64,000 nucleotides of DNA from Candidatus Gastranaerophilales bacterium (lineage in GTDB: Bacteria > Cyanobacteriota > Vampirovibrionia > Gastranaerophilales > Gastranaerophilaceae). This document shows positions 51,700-61,380 of the stretch, piece after piece (the first letter of the stretch is position 1; every line of letters begins with the position of its first letter). Under the pieces are notes generated by a model. The model was not told the DNA's origin and ran no database searches. It worked only from the letters and a program-made list of their open reading frames with translations. The stretch lies in contig CALVAY010000006.1 of assembly GCA_944325665.1 (NCBI GenBank), positions 1 through 64,000 on the forward strand. Reading direction: 5' to 3'. Both the position numbers and the translations under genes were made by a program.

Positions 51700-53925
51700 T
51701 TATTTTTTGTCCTGATGATGATGTTGCATCTTGTGTTTATTTTGTTTCTTGGGTCTTGAACCAAAGTTTTGATCTTTTTGCTGAAGCCTGCGGACAGAAT
51801 AAACATCCGGAATAGATTGAATACTTGTAATTACTTTCTTTAAAGTTTCGATATTATCAAGCTCTATACCTAAATCTATTATACCAAATTTTTTATTTTT
51901 AGAATAACTGTTAGCATAAGATAAGTTGGTATCTGCAATTTTTAATAATACATCCTTTAAAAGTCCGGGTCTGTCTTGTGTTTCAATTCTGATATGTGCA
52001 ACATAAGTACCTTTTGAAACCTTATCAGCCCATTTAATATCCATCATTCTCTCAGGCTGAACATCAAACAAGCACTTGCAATCAAGCCTATGTACGCTAA
52101 CACCTTTTGAGCGTGTAACGACACCTACAATAGGCTCACCGGGGATTGGCGTACAACACTTTGCAAGACTCCAGAGCATATCCTCAAGTCCGACAATATC
52201 ATATTTTCTTGAGTCTTTTTTCTTTCTGTTTGTTTCTTGTTGCGGCTTTTGCGTAACATCTGCTTGTATTTCTTCTTGCGGGCGTTTTAATTTATTTGAA
52301 ACCTTATGAAGAGTTGTTTCGCCATAACCGATTGCAGCAAATAAATCGTCCTGAGATTTATAATTCATCTCATGAGCAGTTCGCTCAATTTCACCCGATT
52401 TTAAAAGCTCGTCAAAAACCTGTTTTGTAATATAAAGTTCAAGATTTGCTCTTCCAATTTCAATATTTTCTTCACGGTTGTACTTTTTAAACCAAAGTCT
52501 GATTTTTGAAATAGCACTTTTTGTAACAACAAAGTTAAGCCAGTCTATTTTTGGCATAAACTGCTTTGAAGTTAAAATCTCAACTATATCACCGTTTTTA
52601 AGCTTTGTATCAAGTTGTGCTATCCTACCATTGATTAATGCCCCGACAGTCCTGTGTCCTACTTCGGTGTGAATACGATATGCAAAATCAACAGGGGTTG
52701 AATTTGCGGGTAAATCTATAACGTCGCCCGCAGGAGTAAACGCAAAAACTTGATCCGAGAACAGGTCTATTTTAACACTTTCTACAAATTCCTTGGCATC
52801 AGTTGAGTCTTTATCAAGCTCCATCACCTTTCTCATCCAAGAGAATTGCATATCATATTTTGTATCAGATTTAACGGAACCTGACTCCTTGTAGCGCCAA
52901 TGAGCGGCAAGACCGTATTCTGCAACCTCATGCATTTCTTTTGTTCTTATTTGTATTTCAACAGGCTTGTTTTTCGAACCTATAACGGAAGTGTGCAAAG
53001 AACGATACATGTTGCCTTTTGGCATTGCAATATAGTCCTTAAATCTACCCGGTATCGGCTTAAATTGAGAATGAATAATACCTAAGACGTTGTAGCATGT
53101 TTTCTCGTCATCAACAATAACTCTAATTGCACTGACGTCATAAAGCTGATCAAAGGTAACGTTTAAGCGTTCCATTTTTTTGTAAATACTGTAATAATGC
53201 TTTGCTCTACCGTAGATTTTAGCCTGAATGCCGTTATCCAAAAGGCTTCTTCGAATATTTTCTATTAAAATAGATATAGCCTTATCTCTGTCATTTTTTG
53301 TTTGAGCAACAAGTTTTGCAATTTCATAATATTTTTCGGGATTAATATATCTTAAAGACAAGTCTTCAAGCTCTGCTTTGATTTTCCCGATACCAAGACG
53401 GTTGGCAAGGGGGGCAAAAATATCCAAAGTTTCTTGAGCAATTCTTTTTTGTTTATTTGCTGCCATATAGCCTAGGGTACGCATATTATGAAGTCTGTCC
53501 GCTAATTTAAGGAAAATTATTCGAACATCTTTTGCCATGGCTATAAACATTCTTCTAAAGTTCTCTGCCTGACGCTCTTCTTTAGATTTAAACTGATATT
53601 TACCAAGCTTTGTAACACCTTGAACAAGCTTTAAGACATCTGCACCAAAATTCTTTTCTATCTCATCAGGCTGAGTATCGGTATCTTCAAGAATATCATG
53701 CAAAAAAGCCGCAATGATGCTGTCTTTATCCGCTTTTAATTCAACCAAAATTTTTGCCACTTCAACAGGGTGGACAATATAAGGTTCTTCAGAAATCCTG
53801 TATTGACCTTCGTGTAACCTTCTTGCGAACTCAAAAGCGCGTTCAATATCGGCAATATCTTCCTTTGGACGATTTTGCTTTTGCAGTAACTCTTTTAATT
53901 CTTCAAAAATTACAAGATAGGACAT
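51700..53925 (-). CDS. rel: Bifunctional (p)ppGpp synthetase/hydrolase (Rel/SpoT)
   Basis: Controls the stringent response. 741 residues in the order HD hydrolase (AAFLHDILEDTD, about 68-79), synthetase (YDVSAIRVIVDD; EIQIRTKEMHEVAEYGLAAHW), TGS (VFAFTPAGDVIDLP, about 390), helical region and C-terminal ACT domain. The loop RFKDYIAMPK carries the RxKD form typical of bifunctional enzymes rather than the acidic form of synthetase-only RelA. A His/Gln/Lys-rich tail ends the protein. A minus-strand TAGAAT ends 7 bases before the ATG; no Shine-Dalgarno site. Confidence 0.96.
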   Translation of the reverse strand: MSYLVIFEELKELLQKQNRPKEDIADIERAFEFARRLHEGQYRISEEPYIVHPVEVAKILVELKADKDSIIAAFLHDILEDTDTQPDEIEKNFGADVLKLVQGVTKLGKYQFKSKEERQAENFRRMFIAMAKDVRIIFLKLADRLHNMRTLGYMAANKQKRIAQETLDIFAPLANRLGIGKIKAELEDLSLRYINPEKYYEIAKLVAQTKNDRDKAISILIENIRRSLLDNGIQAKIYGRAKHYYSIYKKMERLNVTFDQLYDVSAIRVIVDDEKTCYNVLGIIHSQFKPIPGRFKDYIAMPKGNMYRSLHTSVIGSKNKPVEIQIRTKEMHEVAEYGLAAHWRYKESGSVKSDTKYDMQFSWMRKVMELDKDSTDAKEFVESVKIDLFSDQVFAFTPAGDVIDLPANSTPVDFAYRIHTEVGHRTVGALINGRIAQLDTKLKNGDIVEILTSKQFMPKIDWLNFVVTKSAISKIRLWFKKYNREENIEIGRANLELYITKQVFDELLKSGEIERTAHEMNYKSQDDLFAAIGYGETTLHKVSNKLKRPQEEIQADVTQKPQQETNRKKKDSRKYDIVGLEDMLWSLAKCCTPIPGEPIVGVVTRSKGVSVHRLDCKCLFDVQPERMMDIKWADKVSKGTYVAHIRIETQDRPGLLKDVLLKIADTNLSYANSYSKNKKFGIIDLGIELDNIETLKKVITSIQSIPDVYSVRRLQQKDQNFGSRPKKQNKHKMQHHHQDKK

Positions 53926-53932
53926 AAAAAAA

Positions 53933-53938
53933 ATTCTA
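53933..53938 (-). promoter_or_regulatory. Leaderless -10 box of rel
   Basis: Minus-strand TAGAAT followed by seven T residues and ATG. No ribosome binding site can fit. Confidence 0.5.
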
Positions 53939-53987
53939 ATATATAATTATCATTAGAATTTTACAACTTTGAGGACAATTTTTCTAT

Positions 53988-54305
53988 ATGCCAAATGATG
54001 TAAATAAAACTAAAACATTTTTCCCAAAAAGCGTTGAAGAAATAAGCACTTTGCTTAATACAAAAGAAAAAGAAATAAAAATACAAATCAAAGTAGGTGC
54101 AAACTCAAAGAAAAATTCAATTGAATTTAGTGAGGACTATATTAAAGTAAAAATCTCAAAACCTGCCGTTGAAGGCAAGGCGAATAAGGAAATAATAAGT
54201 TATTTCAGCGATATTTTAAATTTACCTAAAAATAATATTAAAATTCTTAACGGAGAAAAATCATCCGTAAAAACGTTACTTTTGCGCTCCAAATCTTTAC
54301 AATAG
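53988..54305 (+). CDS. YggU/DUF167 family protein
   Basis: 105 residues. After a polar N-terminal extension of about 30 residues comes the small YggU fold: IQIKVGANSKKNSI, YIKVKISKPAVEGKANKEI (the VxGKANxx signature, about 62-70), and a closing strand GEKSSVKTLLL. Function of the family is unknown. GAGGA lies 11 bases before the ATG, longer than ideal. Divergent from rel. Confidence 0.85.
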   Translation: MPNDVNKTKTFFPKSVEEISTLLNTKEKEIKIQIKVGANSKKNSIEFSEDYIKVKISKPAVEGKANKEIISYFSDILNLPKNNIKILNGEKSSVKTLLLRSKSLQ

Positions 54306-54421
54306 TAAATATTACACTTCATATTTAATTAATATTATGTTATAATTCGTTACAAAAAAGGCAATTATTATTTTGCTCATGATTTATTAAGTGCAAGTGA
54401 AGAATTATTCGGAAGGTTGAC

Positions 54422-56284
54422 GTGAATTTTTACAAGAATCCCCACAATGCATCAAATCAATCGGGAGAAACACACTCCAAAAGCGAAGATTCAAAGTTGA
54501 GTGTATTGTTCTCTAACCCGATATCCGCACAAAAAGCAATGGTGCAAAATAACAGGACAAGTGCCAATAGGCTTTACGGTGGCTATTCTTCAAACCTAAA
54601 CACGAAAAATCTTAACATTAACTATAAGCAAACATTAAAAATAATTAATGAAGCATTGGGGCAAAAAACGGATTTAGGACAGTTTTTCTACATGCTTCAC
54701 AACATTTTATCTGCTAATATGCAGGCTAACTTTAGTGCAATCGGCTTATTAAACGCACAGTCAAACTGTATTAATGTAAAATTAATAGATAAAATCGGCT
54801 CAATTTATAATACAAAAATTATGTTAAATGACGACACTAACCCTCTAATTAAGTGTTATTTAACAAAAACAATACAAAATTGCCAAGATAACAAATTCCT
54901 AAGAGCAAACTATCTTAACAGCTCTCCTTGTATTATCTTACCTCTTGTAGCTTTTGGCGAATGCTTAGGTGTATTTATAATCGGCGACAGCCAAGCAAAC
55001 AGCTGTATTGAGCTTTATCAATTCTTATCAAATTATATGGCAATTTTTGTTCAAAACAGAAATCTTGCCGAACTTGTGGATAAAAATACCGATATTGACT
55101 CCTTAACGGGTCTTGCTAACCACAAGTGCTTCCAAGAAGAACTTATAAGACAAATTGACGGTTGCAGCAAAACAAATTCTCCTGTGTCCGTTTGTATATT
55201 TGACGTATTGAACATTTCTCAAATTAACAGAGAATTCGGACATGCAAAAGGTGATGAAATCATCAAAACTGTTGCCAAAAAGATAAAACAAAACATCAGA
55301 AATACAGACTTTGCGGGTCGTTACGGCGGCGATGAAATAAGTATAATTATGCCCAACACCGGAGTAGATGAGGCTAAATACATCGCCGAATACTTATCTT
55401 ACGCATTATCTTGCGTACTTATAGACGATGTTGGCCCCGTTAAGTTAAGCTGCGGTATTGCAACATACCCTCAAACATCAAAAGACCACGAAAAACTTGT
55501 ACTTTTAGCAGAACAAGCAATGTATATCTCAAAGAGCAAATGCTACGAAACAGGCAGCTGTGTAATTGTAACATCTGAAGATTACAATTTCTGGGATGAC
55601 GAGGCCCTAAAATGCTTTGCGGAAGTATTAACCAAAAAGCATGCTCAAATCGGTGTTGATTTTGAAGAAGAATTAATCCATAAATTCCACAATGAACAAA
55701 TTTTATCAAGTAAACACATGCTTGAAGTTGTTACCTCTCTTGCAGGTACAATCGATGCTAAAGACCCATACACAAAAGGTCATTCAAGCCTTGTATCAAG
55801 ATACTCTGAGGCTCTTGCAAGAGCAATTCATCTTCCCGAAGCTGAAGTTGAACGCATAAAATTAGGCGCATTGCTTCATGACATCGGCAAAATCGGTATT
55901 CCGGAAAACGTATTAAGAAAACCTGCTATGCTTGATGATGATGAGTGGGAAATTATGAAGCAGCACCCTGTAATAGGCGCAGATAAAGTATTAGCACCTA
56001 ACGAATCTCTAAGAGATTTAATTCCGATGGTTAAATATCACCACGAACATTGGGACGGAACAGGTTATCCTTGCGGCTTAAAAGGTGAAGAAATACCGCT
56101 TAATGCAAGAATAGTATCAATTGCAGATGCTTACCACGCACTTGTTTCAGACAGACCCTACAGAAAAGGTTTAAGCGTTGAAAAAGCTTGCGAAATCCTA
56201 AAACTTGGTGCAGGCGTACAGTGGGATAAAGAACTTGTAAGACAATTTATAGTAATTGCTCCAAGCCTTTCAACTACTGTTTAA
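54422..56284 (+). CDS. GAF-GGDEF-HD-GYP cyclic di-GMP turnover protein
   Basis: 620 residues, no membrane segment. A GAF-like domain (about 80-215) precedes a GGDEF domain (about 225-385) with the intact core RYGGDEI and an inhibitory I-site RNTD five residues before it. A linker (about 385-435) leads to an HD-GYP domain (about 440-610) with LLHDIGKIGIPENVL, KQHPVIGA and HHEHWDGTGYPCGL, all canonical. Both synthesis and degradation look possible. Start is GTG at 54422 with GGAAGG well placed. Its stop overlaps that of the convergent glycosyltransferase by four bases. Confidence 0.93.
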   Translation: MNFYKNPHNASNQSGETHSKSEDSKLSVLFSNPISAQKAMVQNNRTSANRLYGGYSSNLNTKNLNINYKQTLKIINEALGQKTDLGQFFYMLHNILSANMQANFSAIGLLNAQSNCINVKLIDKIGSIYNTKIMLNDDTNPLIKCYLTKTIQNCQDNKFLRANYLNSSPCIILPLVAFGECLGVFIIGDSQANSCIELYQFLSNYMAIFVQNRNLAELVDKNTDIDSLTGLANHKCFQEELIRQIDGCSKTNSPVSVCIFDVLNISQINREFGHAKGDEIIKTVAKKIKQNIRNTDFAGRYGGDEISIIMPNTGVDEAKYIAEYLSYALSCVLIDDVGPVKLSCGIATYPQTSKDHEKLVLLAEQAMYISKSKCYETGSCVIVTSEDYNFWDDEALKCFAEVLTKKHAQIGVDFEEELIHKFHNEQILSSKHMLEVVTSLAGTIDAKDPYTKGHSSLVSRYSEALARAIHLPEAEVERIKLGALLHDIGKIGIPENVLRKPAMLDDDEWEIMKQHPVIGADKVLAPNESLRDLIPMVKYHHEHWDGTGYPCGLKGEEIPLNARIVSIADAYHALVSDRPYRKGLSVEKACEILKLGAGVQWDKELVRQFIVIAPSLSTTV

Positions 56285-57069
56285 TCCTTCAGATAATTAA
56301 GTTTTGTGTTTAAATCAAGGTGTTTTGCATTCTTTTTGAAAATGCTGCTTTTGTATATGCCAAGTTTTGCAAAAAAGTAGTCAATGCTGACTTTTAACAC
56401 TTGAAAACCGTATTTTAGCGACCTTTTAAAGTTAATAGAGCTGGCATCGGGGAAATATTTGGTAGGACAAGAAATTTCGCCAATTTTGTAGCCATAATAA
56501 AAGATTAACGCCAAAATTTCATTATCAAAAATAAAATCGTTATCGCACTGTGCCAAAGGCAAATTCCTGAGAACTTCTGCACTAAAAGCACGAAAACCGC
56601 TATGATATTCGGATAATTTGTTTGAAGTTAAAATATTTTGAAAAGTTGTTAAAAATTTATTTGCCAAGAACTTATACAGTGGCATTCCGCCTCTAAGAGC
56701 AGAGTTAGTAAGCATTCTTGAAGCAATAACAGCGTCATACTCACCAAACGCAATCATTGAAGCCATTGCGGGAATTAACTTTGGCGTGTATTGATAATCA
56801 GGATGAAGCATAACTACAATATCCGCTCCTTCCTGCAAGGCTGCAATATAGCAAGATTTCTGATTAGCACCGTATCCAAGGTTGCACTCGTGCAATACTG
56901 TTGTTATACCAAGACTTTTTGCTATATTTATAGTGTCATCGCAAGAGCAATCATCAACTAAAATAACCTTATCAACAATACCTTGATAAATTTCGCCAAA
57001 AGTTTTCTCAAGGGTCTTTTGAGCGTTATATGCAGGCATTATTACAACAACTTTTTTCGAGTTAATCAT
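56281..57069 (-). CDS. Family 2 glycosyltransferase
   Basis: 262 residues of the GT-A fold: VVIMPAYNAQKTLEKT at the start, a nucleotide-sugar site VDDCSCDDT (about 38-46), GYGANQKSCYIAAL, VMLHPDYQYTPKLI and the acceptor loop SGFRAFSAEVL. It resembles the dolichol/polyprenol-phosphate sugar transferases but lacks C-terminal membrane segments. Donor and acceptor unknown. Probably leaderless, sharing the promoter core with the divergent TPR gene. Confidence 0.87.
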   Translation of the reverse strand: MINSKKVVVIMPAYNAQKTLEKTFGEIYQGIVDKVILVDDCSCDDTINIAKSLGITTVLHECNLGYGANQKSCYIAALQEGADIVVMLHPDYQYTPKLIPAMASMIAFGEYDAVIASRMLTNSALRGGMPLYKFLANKFLTTFQNILTSNKLSEYHSGFRAFSAEVLRNLPLAQCDNDFIFDNEILALIFYYGYKIGEISCPTKYFPDASSINFKRSLKYGFQVLKVSIDYFFAKLGIYKSSIFKKNAKHLDLNTKLNYLKD

Positions 57070-57075
57070 ATATTT

Positions 57076-57127
57076 ATTTTAAAGAGAAATCAAATAAGTT
57101 GCAAATGTCAAAATATAAAACTATAAT
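57076..57127. promoter_or_regulatory. Symmetric divergent promoter with one shared -35
   Basis: Minus -10 TAAAAT (57081-57076), 17 bases, palindromic TTGCAA (57099-57104), 17 bases, plus -10 TATAAT (57122-57127). Each -10 is exactly 6 bases from its ATG (57069 minus, 57134 plus). The single TTGCAA can serve as -35 for either direction. Confidence 0.7.
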
Positions 57128-57133
57128 AATGTT

Positions 57134-58816
57134 ATGGATTCACAGGAAGAAAACTCTTTAGATTACATAAAAAAGTCTTTTGAGCTTAAAAATTCAAAAT
57201 TATACAAAGAAGCTATTGAGATGCTCTATAAAGCTCTGGAGTTTGAAGAAGGAAGGGCAAACGCTGAGATAATTTCTCAAATAGGCGATTTATACACTCT
57301 TTTAAAGAACTATGATAGAGCCTTAGAAGAGTACGAAAAAGCTCTTGATATAGACAAAAATCATCTTCATTCGCTTGAGCAAATAAGTGAGTTGAACTTT
57401 GCTTTGGGCAATTACGCAAAGGCTCTTGAAGCGTCCAAAAAAATCATTGAAGCAACAAATGATGTAAAATATTTCATTTCTCACTTTGAGATACTCTTTA
57501 AGCTTGGATATTTTGACAAATTAAAAGAAATGTATGAAGGCTTTGATGATAATTTAAAAAATAATCCTCAAATTCTTTATATTTTATCCAAAACAGGAAT
57601 TTATCCAAAAAAAGAACTTTTAAAAAGAGCTGTTGAGGCTGATTTTAACTTTACAAAGGCAGTCTTTGACCTCGCTGTTGAATACTTTAACGACGAAGAG
57701 TACGCAAGTGCAAAAGAACTCTTCAAACACGTCGTTAAGCAAGAAGAAAATTCTTTAGCTTATTACTACATCGGTGCAATAGAGCATATCGAAGGGCACT
57801 TCTTTGAAGCAATTGACGCCTACTTAGACTGCATTAAGCTTGATAAAACAAACGACAAGTGCTGCTTTGAGCTTGCAAAGGCGTATATTGACATCAACTG
57901 GCTTGAAGAAGCACAAATCGCAATAAAAAGCTCAATAGGAATTTTAAAACTAAAAGATGAAAAGTCCTTAAAGCTTGATGAACACCACTTTTTACTGGCT
58001 TGGATATTGTCAAAAGAGGGAGATGATAAAAATGCCCTCCTGTATTTGGATTTAATCGAAAAAGATTCAAAAATGTATCCCAACGCGCAAATTCTAAAGA
58101 ATACGCTTAGTTTGACATCTGATAATTACATAAAAGCAAAAGAAATTCTTGAAAAATATTATACTCAAAATGAGGAAGACGCTAAGAACCCGATTTTAAT
58201 AGAATCTTTAGGTAAAATATATAAAAATTTAAAGCTTTACAAAGATGCAATAAATTTGTATGAAAAAGCCCTTGAATTCTTCCCGAACTCGGTTTTCTAT
58301 GCTCTTGAACTTGTTGATATATTAATTGATGACAAGCAATATGATAAGGCTTTAGCATTAGCGAAAGATTTAGAAGTAAGAGCACCAAAATGCCCAAGCA
58401 CCTATAACTCTTTTGCAAGAATATATTACAGACTTAAAAACTATGATGCGGCAATTGAAAACTTAAAAATATTAAACCAAATGGACATAAATAATGCCGA
58501 GGGCTTCTATTTCTTAGGACTTATTCAAAATGACATCTGCCAAGCACAAGCCGCACTTGAAAACTTTAAAATCGCACTAACCCTAAACCCCATGCCTGCA
58601 AAATACTACGCACAGGCATCAAGAGCCTATGAGACAATGGGTGATTTAGAAAATGCGATGTTATACATTAAAGAAGCTATTGAAATTGCACCTGAAGAGA
58701 TTAACTACAAAAGACAGGCAAAAAATATCGCTCAAAAAATGGGTGATGAAGAAAAAACAAGCTTCTATCAATCTCAAATTACAAGAATGGAGCAGCTTTT
58801 AAGGCAAAGAGGTTAG
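57134..58816 (+). CDS. Large tetratricopeptide repeat protein (560 residues)
   Basis: Cytoplasmic all-helical protein with about a dozen TPR-type repeats along its length (ISQIGDLYTLLKNYDRALEE, YFLGLIQNDICQAQAALENF, YYAQASRAYETMGDLENAML). No signal peptide or enzyme domain. Probably a scaffold. It shares a divergent promoter core with the glycosyltransferase gene and its stop overlaps the convergent U32 peptidase gene by four bases. Leaderless translation likely. Confidence 0.85.
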   Translation: MDSQEENSLDYIKKSFELKNSKLYKEAIEMLYKALEFEEGRANAEIISQIGDLYTLLKNYDRALEEYEKALDIDKNHLHSLEQISELNFALGNYAKALEASKKIIEATNDVKYFISHFEILFKLGYFDKLKEMYEGFDDNLKNNPQILYILSKTGIYPKKELLKRAVEADFNFTKAVFDLAVEYFNDEEYASAKELFKHVVKQEENSLAYYYIGAIEHIEGHFFEAIDAYLDCIKLDKTNDKCCFELAKAYIDINWLEEAQIAIKSSIGILKLKDEKSLKLDEHHFLLAWILSKEGDDKNALLYLDLIEKDSKMYPNAQILKNTLSLTSDNYIKAKEILEKYYTQNEEDAKNPILIESLGKIYKNLKLYKDAINLYEKALEFFPNSVFYALELVDILIDDKQYDKALALAKDLEVRAPKCPSTYNSFARIYYRLKNYDAAIENLKILNQMDINNAEGFYFLGLIQNDICQAQAALENFKIALTLNPMPAKYYAQASRAYETMGDLENAMLYIKEAIEIAPEEINYKRQAKNIAQKMGDEEKTSFYQSQITRMEQLLRQRG

Positions 58817-60627
58817 GCCTTTTTAACTACCATTTCACAATTTTTACAATCAAAAAACAGCTCCAGTCTGTCATTATTTTCGTTAATCAAAAAAAGTTTC
58901 TCGCTTGTGTTTGTTTTTTTATCCTTCAAACACATATTTAAAGCACGCCTTATGCAGTGTTTTGTCCTCATAAGCTCGGCTTTGTCGATATTTTTTAAGC
59001 TCTCAAAAGACATTTGCTCAGGCACAAGAGAACATTTCTTGTAAAATTCCTTAGCACAGTTGTTGTGAACATTTAGTCGATAGTCATTATTTGAGCAAGG
59101 ATAAGGCGAAGGGCTGATTTTTCTTTTTGGTCTATTCAGGCGCTTTTTGTTATACTCATCAAGTCTTTTTTGCATTAACTTTTCAAATAATTCACGCCTT
59201 AGTGAGTTAATTTCCGAAATTTTTAAGAAAGGAATTTTATCCTCTTGAAATATAATTTCGTCAAAGTAAAAATCGCTCTGTCTCGTTTTTTTCATCTGGT
59301 TAATAAATATCTCTTTTGATTTTTGAGGATTGTTTGCAAATTCTACCTTACCAAAAGGCATTTTTAGCTCAATTAAATCCTCGTCAACAATTTTAACCTC
59401 ATTTGAATTCACAAAAAGTGTGGCTCTAATTTGCCTTTTTGTTTTTGATTTCTTTAATTTTGAATCAAATTCGCTGTCAAAATTTCTAAAAATATTTTTA
59501 CCCAATATATTTTTTAACTCTTTATTCGGATAAATTCTTACAAAGTCTTTATTTTTTTCAACCCTGTTAACCAAAAAACCGAGGACACTTTTATCAAAGT
59601 AACATAAGCCGTCTTGAGGATTAATTTCAAGGTTTGTTTTAACATCAATATATTTATTTGCTACATTAACTACCTTGCCAAGTTTTTCTCCTATATGTCC
59701 GCTTGATTTAAAGTTAAATATATCTTTATTTTTATCATCCAAGAAATATGTACAAAAACCGCGATTAAAGGTTTTATTTACATCCGGTATAAAATCATAG
59801 TTAACCTTACCTGATGAAATTCTTTTTCTGTCCTTAAGTGCTAAATTAAAAGCGCTTACAACATTTTTTATGTAATTTTCATCCTTTAATCTTCCCTCAA
59901 TTTTAAAAGACACAACCCCCGCGTCAACTAAATCATCAAGATAAGGTAGAGCGCAGAAGTCTTTAAGGCTTAACAGGTGCATATCTTTTGCGTAAACTTT
60001 TCCAAGATTATTTACAAGAGTATATTTTTTTCTGCAAGGTTGAGCACACTCACCCCTGTTTGCAGAGCGAGAACCTAACTTTGCACTTAAATAACACTGT
60101 CCGCTGTAACTAACACAAAGCGCACCAAAAACAAAAGTCTCAACTTCTATATTCGAACAGGAGGTAATTTCTCTAATTTGCTCTAAAGACAACTCTCTTG
60201 CCAAAATTACTCTATCAAGACCCAAATTCTCAAAAAATTTAACCTTGTTTTTATCCCTTATATCGCACTGTGTACTTGCTGAAATTAAAAACGGGGGTAA
60301 ATCCATGTTAAAGATTGCAAAATCCTGAACTATAATACCGTCAACACCCGCGTCCCAAAGCCCATACAGGAGCTTTTGCACATCCCCTAATTCTTCATCT
60401 TTTAAAATTGTATTTATCGTTACATAAACTCTTGCAAAAAATTTATGGGCATAATTTACAACCTCTTTAATATCATCAAGAGAATTTGCCGCTCCTTTTC
60501 TTGCCCCAAAATTACCCGCACCAATGTATATGGCATCAGCACCATATTCTATTGCGCACATTGCACAGTTTTTATCTTTAGCGGGCGCAAGCAGTTCCAG
60601 TTTATTATCTTTAAAAGCATTTACCAT
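58813..60627 (-). CDS. U32 family peptidase/RNA hydroxylase-like protein
   Basis: 604 residues from the ATG at 60627 (a TTG three codons upstream is less likely). The family core is clear: ELLAPAKDKNCAMCAIEYGADAIYIG, a glutamate-rich region, and the cluster-binding cysteine set around CYLSAKLGSRSANRGECAQPC. Characterised relatives (RlhA, TrhP) hydroxylate cytidine or uridine in rRNA or tRNA; true protease activity is doubtful. The C-terminus has extra cysteine pairs (near SLVPEQ and LFFDCKNCEM). TATAAT lies 11 bases before the ATG. Confidence 0.88.
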   Translation of the reverse strand: MVNAFKDNKLELLAPAKDKNCAMCAIEYGADAIYIGAGNFGARKGAANSLDDIKEVVNYAHKFFARVYVTINTILKDEELGDVQKLLYGLWDAGVDGIIVQDFAIFNMDLPPFLISASTQCDIRDKNKVKFFENLGLDRVILARELSLEQIREITSCSNIEVETFVFGALCVSYSGQCYLSAKLGSRSANRGECAQPCRKKYTLVNNLGKVYAKDMHLLSLKDFCALPYLDDLVDAGVVSFKIEGRLKDENYIKNVVSAFNLALKDRKRISSGKVNYDFIPDVNKTFNRGFCTYFLDDKNKDIFNFKSSGHIGEKLGKVVNVANKYIDVKTNLEINPQDGLCYFDKSVLGFLVNRVEKNKDFVRIYPNKELKNILGKNIFRNFDSEFDSKLKKSKTKRQIRATLFVNSNEVKIVDEDLIELKMPFGKVEFANNPQKSKEIFINQMKKTRQSDFYFDEIIFQEDKIPFLKISEINSLRRELFEKLMQKRLDEYNKKRLNRPKRKISPSPYPCSNNDYRLNVHNNCAKEFYKKCSLVPEQMSFESLKNIDKAELMRTKHCIRRALNMCLKDKKTNTSEKLFLINENNDRLELFFDCKNCEMVVKKA

Positions 60628-60739
60628 ATAAAACAAATATTATACACAAAATATCGTCCGAGTGAATTATTTAACAAAACACACCTTTTTTGATAATATA
60701 TAGATTATATTTACATATAAAGAAAGTTGATAAGAAAAA

Positions 60740-61378
60740 TTGGATAATTTACTGAACCCATTATATATTAATACGGGTATTTTGTTTCTTGTACTGTATA
60801 TTTTTCTTAAAATATTTTACAAAAATAATGCAATCTGTGAAATTGAAAAAAATCTCGATACGCAAGAATATTTAATTTGCGACATAACACCGATAATTTA
60901 TTTAGACTTTGTTTTTGCCTTTTTATTCGGTTATGCTTTTTCGCAAATTGTAAGCATAAATAACTTAAATTCTATTCATAATTTTTTCTCAAACTATGAC
61001 AATATAAGCTTTTTTACTAAGGCAATTTTTACTGTTTTTGAAATGACAATCTTAAACCTGCTTGCATCGAACAATATTTTTATAACAAACAGGAGAATAA
61101 TTTTTGAAAGCTGTTTTTTAAATGGTTTTGCAAATAATCAAAATGAAATTTTAAATGCACATTTTAATGATATAAAAAAATGTCGAGAACAAGATTCTAT
61201 CCTTGGTAAAAAGTTTGTCATCAGGTTCAAAAGTACTGAAAACAAATATATACTTTATAAAATAAATACACCCTGCTATACTCTTGCCTCAAAAGCAATC
61301 AGAGGAATACGCAGAGAAAACATATCAGATAAACTGAGCAAAAGAAGATTGAAAAACAAGGCTCAAATAGCAATATAA
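60740..61378 (+). CDS. Membrane protein with PH-like (YdbT-type) domain
   Basis: 212 residues from a TTG at 60740; no ATG is available in frame near there, so the start is uncertain. Hydrophobic segments lie at about 10-28 and 50-70, with a weaker one near 95-112. The part after 115 (NIFITNRRIIFESCFLNG ... EILNAHFNDIKKCREQDSILG) resembles bacterial PH domains, where ITxxRII begins the fold. Basic C-terminus. Function unknown. The tRNA-Thr gene on the other strand begins two bases after its stop. Confidence 0.6.
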   Translation: MDNLLNPLYINTGILFLVLYIFLKIFYKNNAICEIEKNLDTQEYLICDITPIIYLDFVFAFLFGYAFSQIVSINNLNSIHNFFSNYDNISFFTKAIFTVFEMTILNLLASNNIFITNRRIIFESCFLNGFANNQNEILNAHFNDIKKCREQDSILGKKFVIRFKSTENKYILYKINTPCYTLASKAIRGIRRENISDKLSKRRLKNKAQIAI

Positions 61379-61380
61379 AT

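Noticed and set aside
50788-53925. FMN riboswitch controlling ribF
   Set aside because: ribF directly abuts rel with no leader; no conserved RFN element seen.
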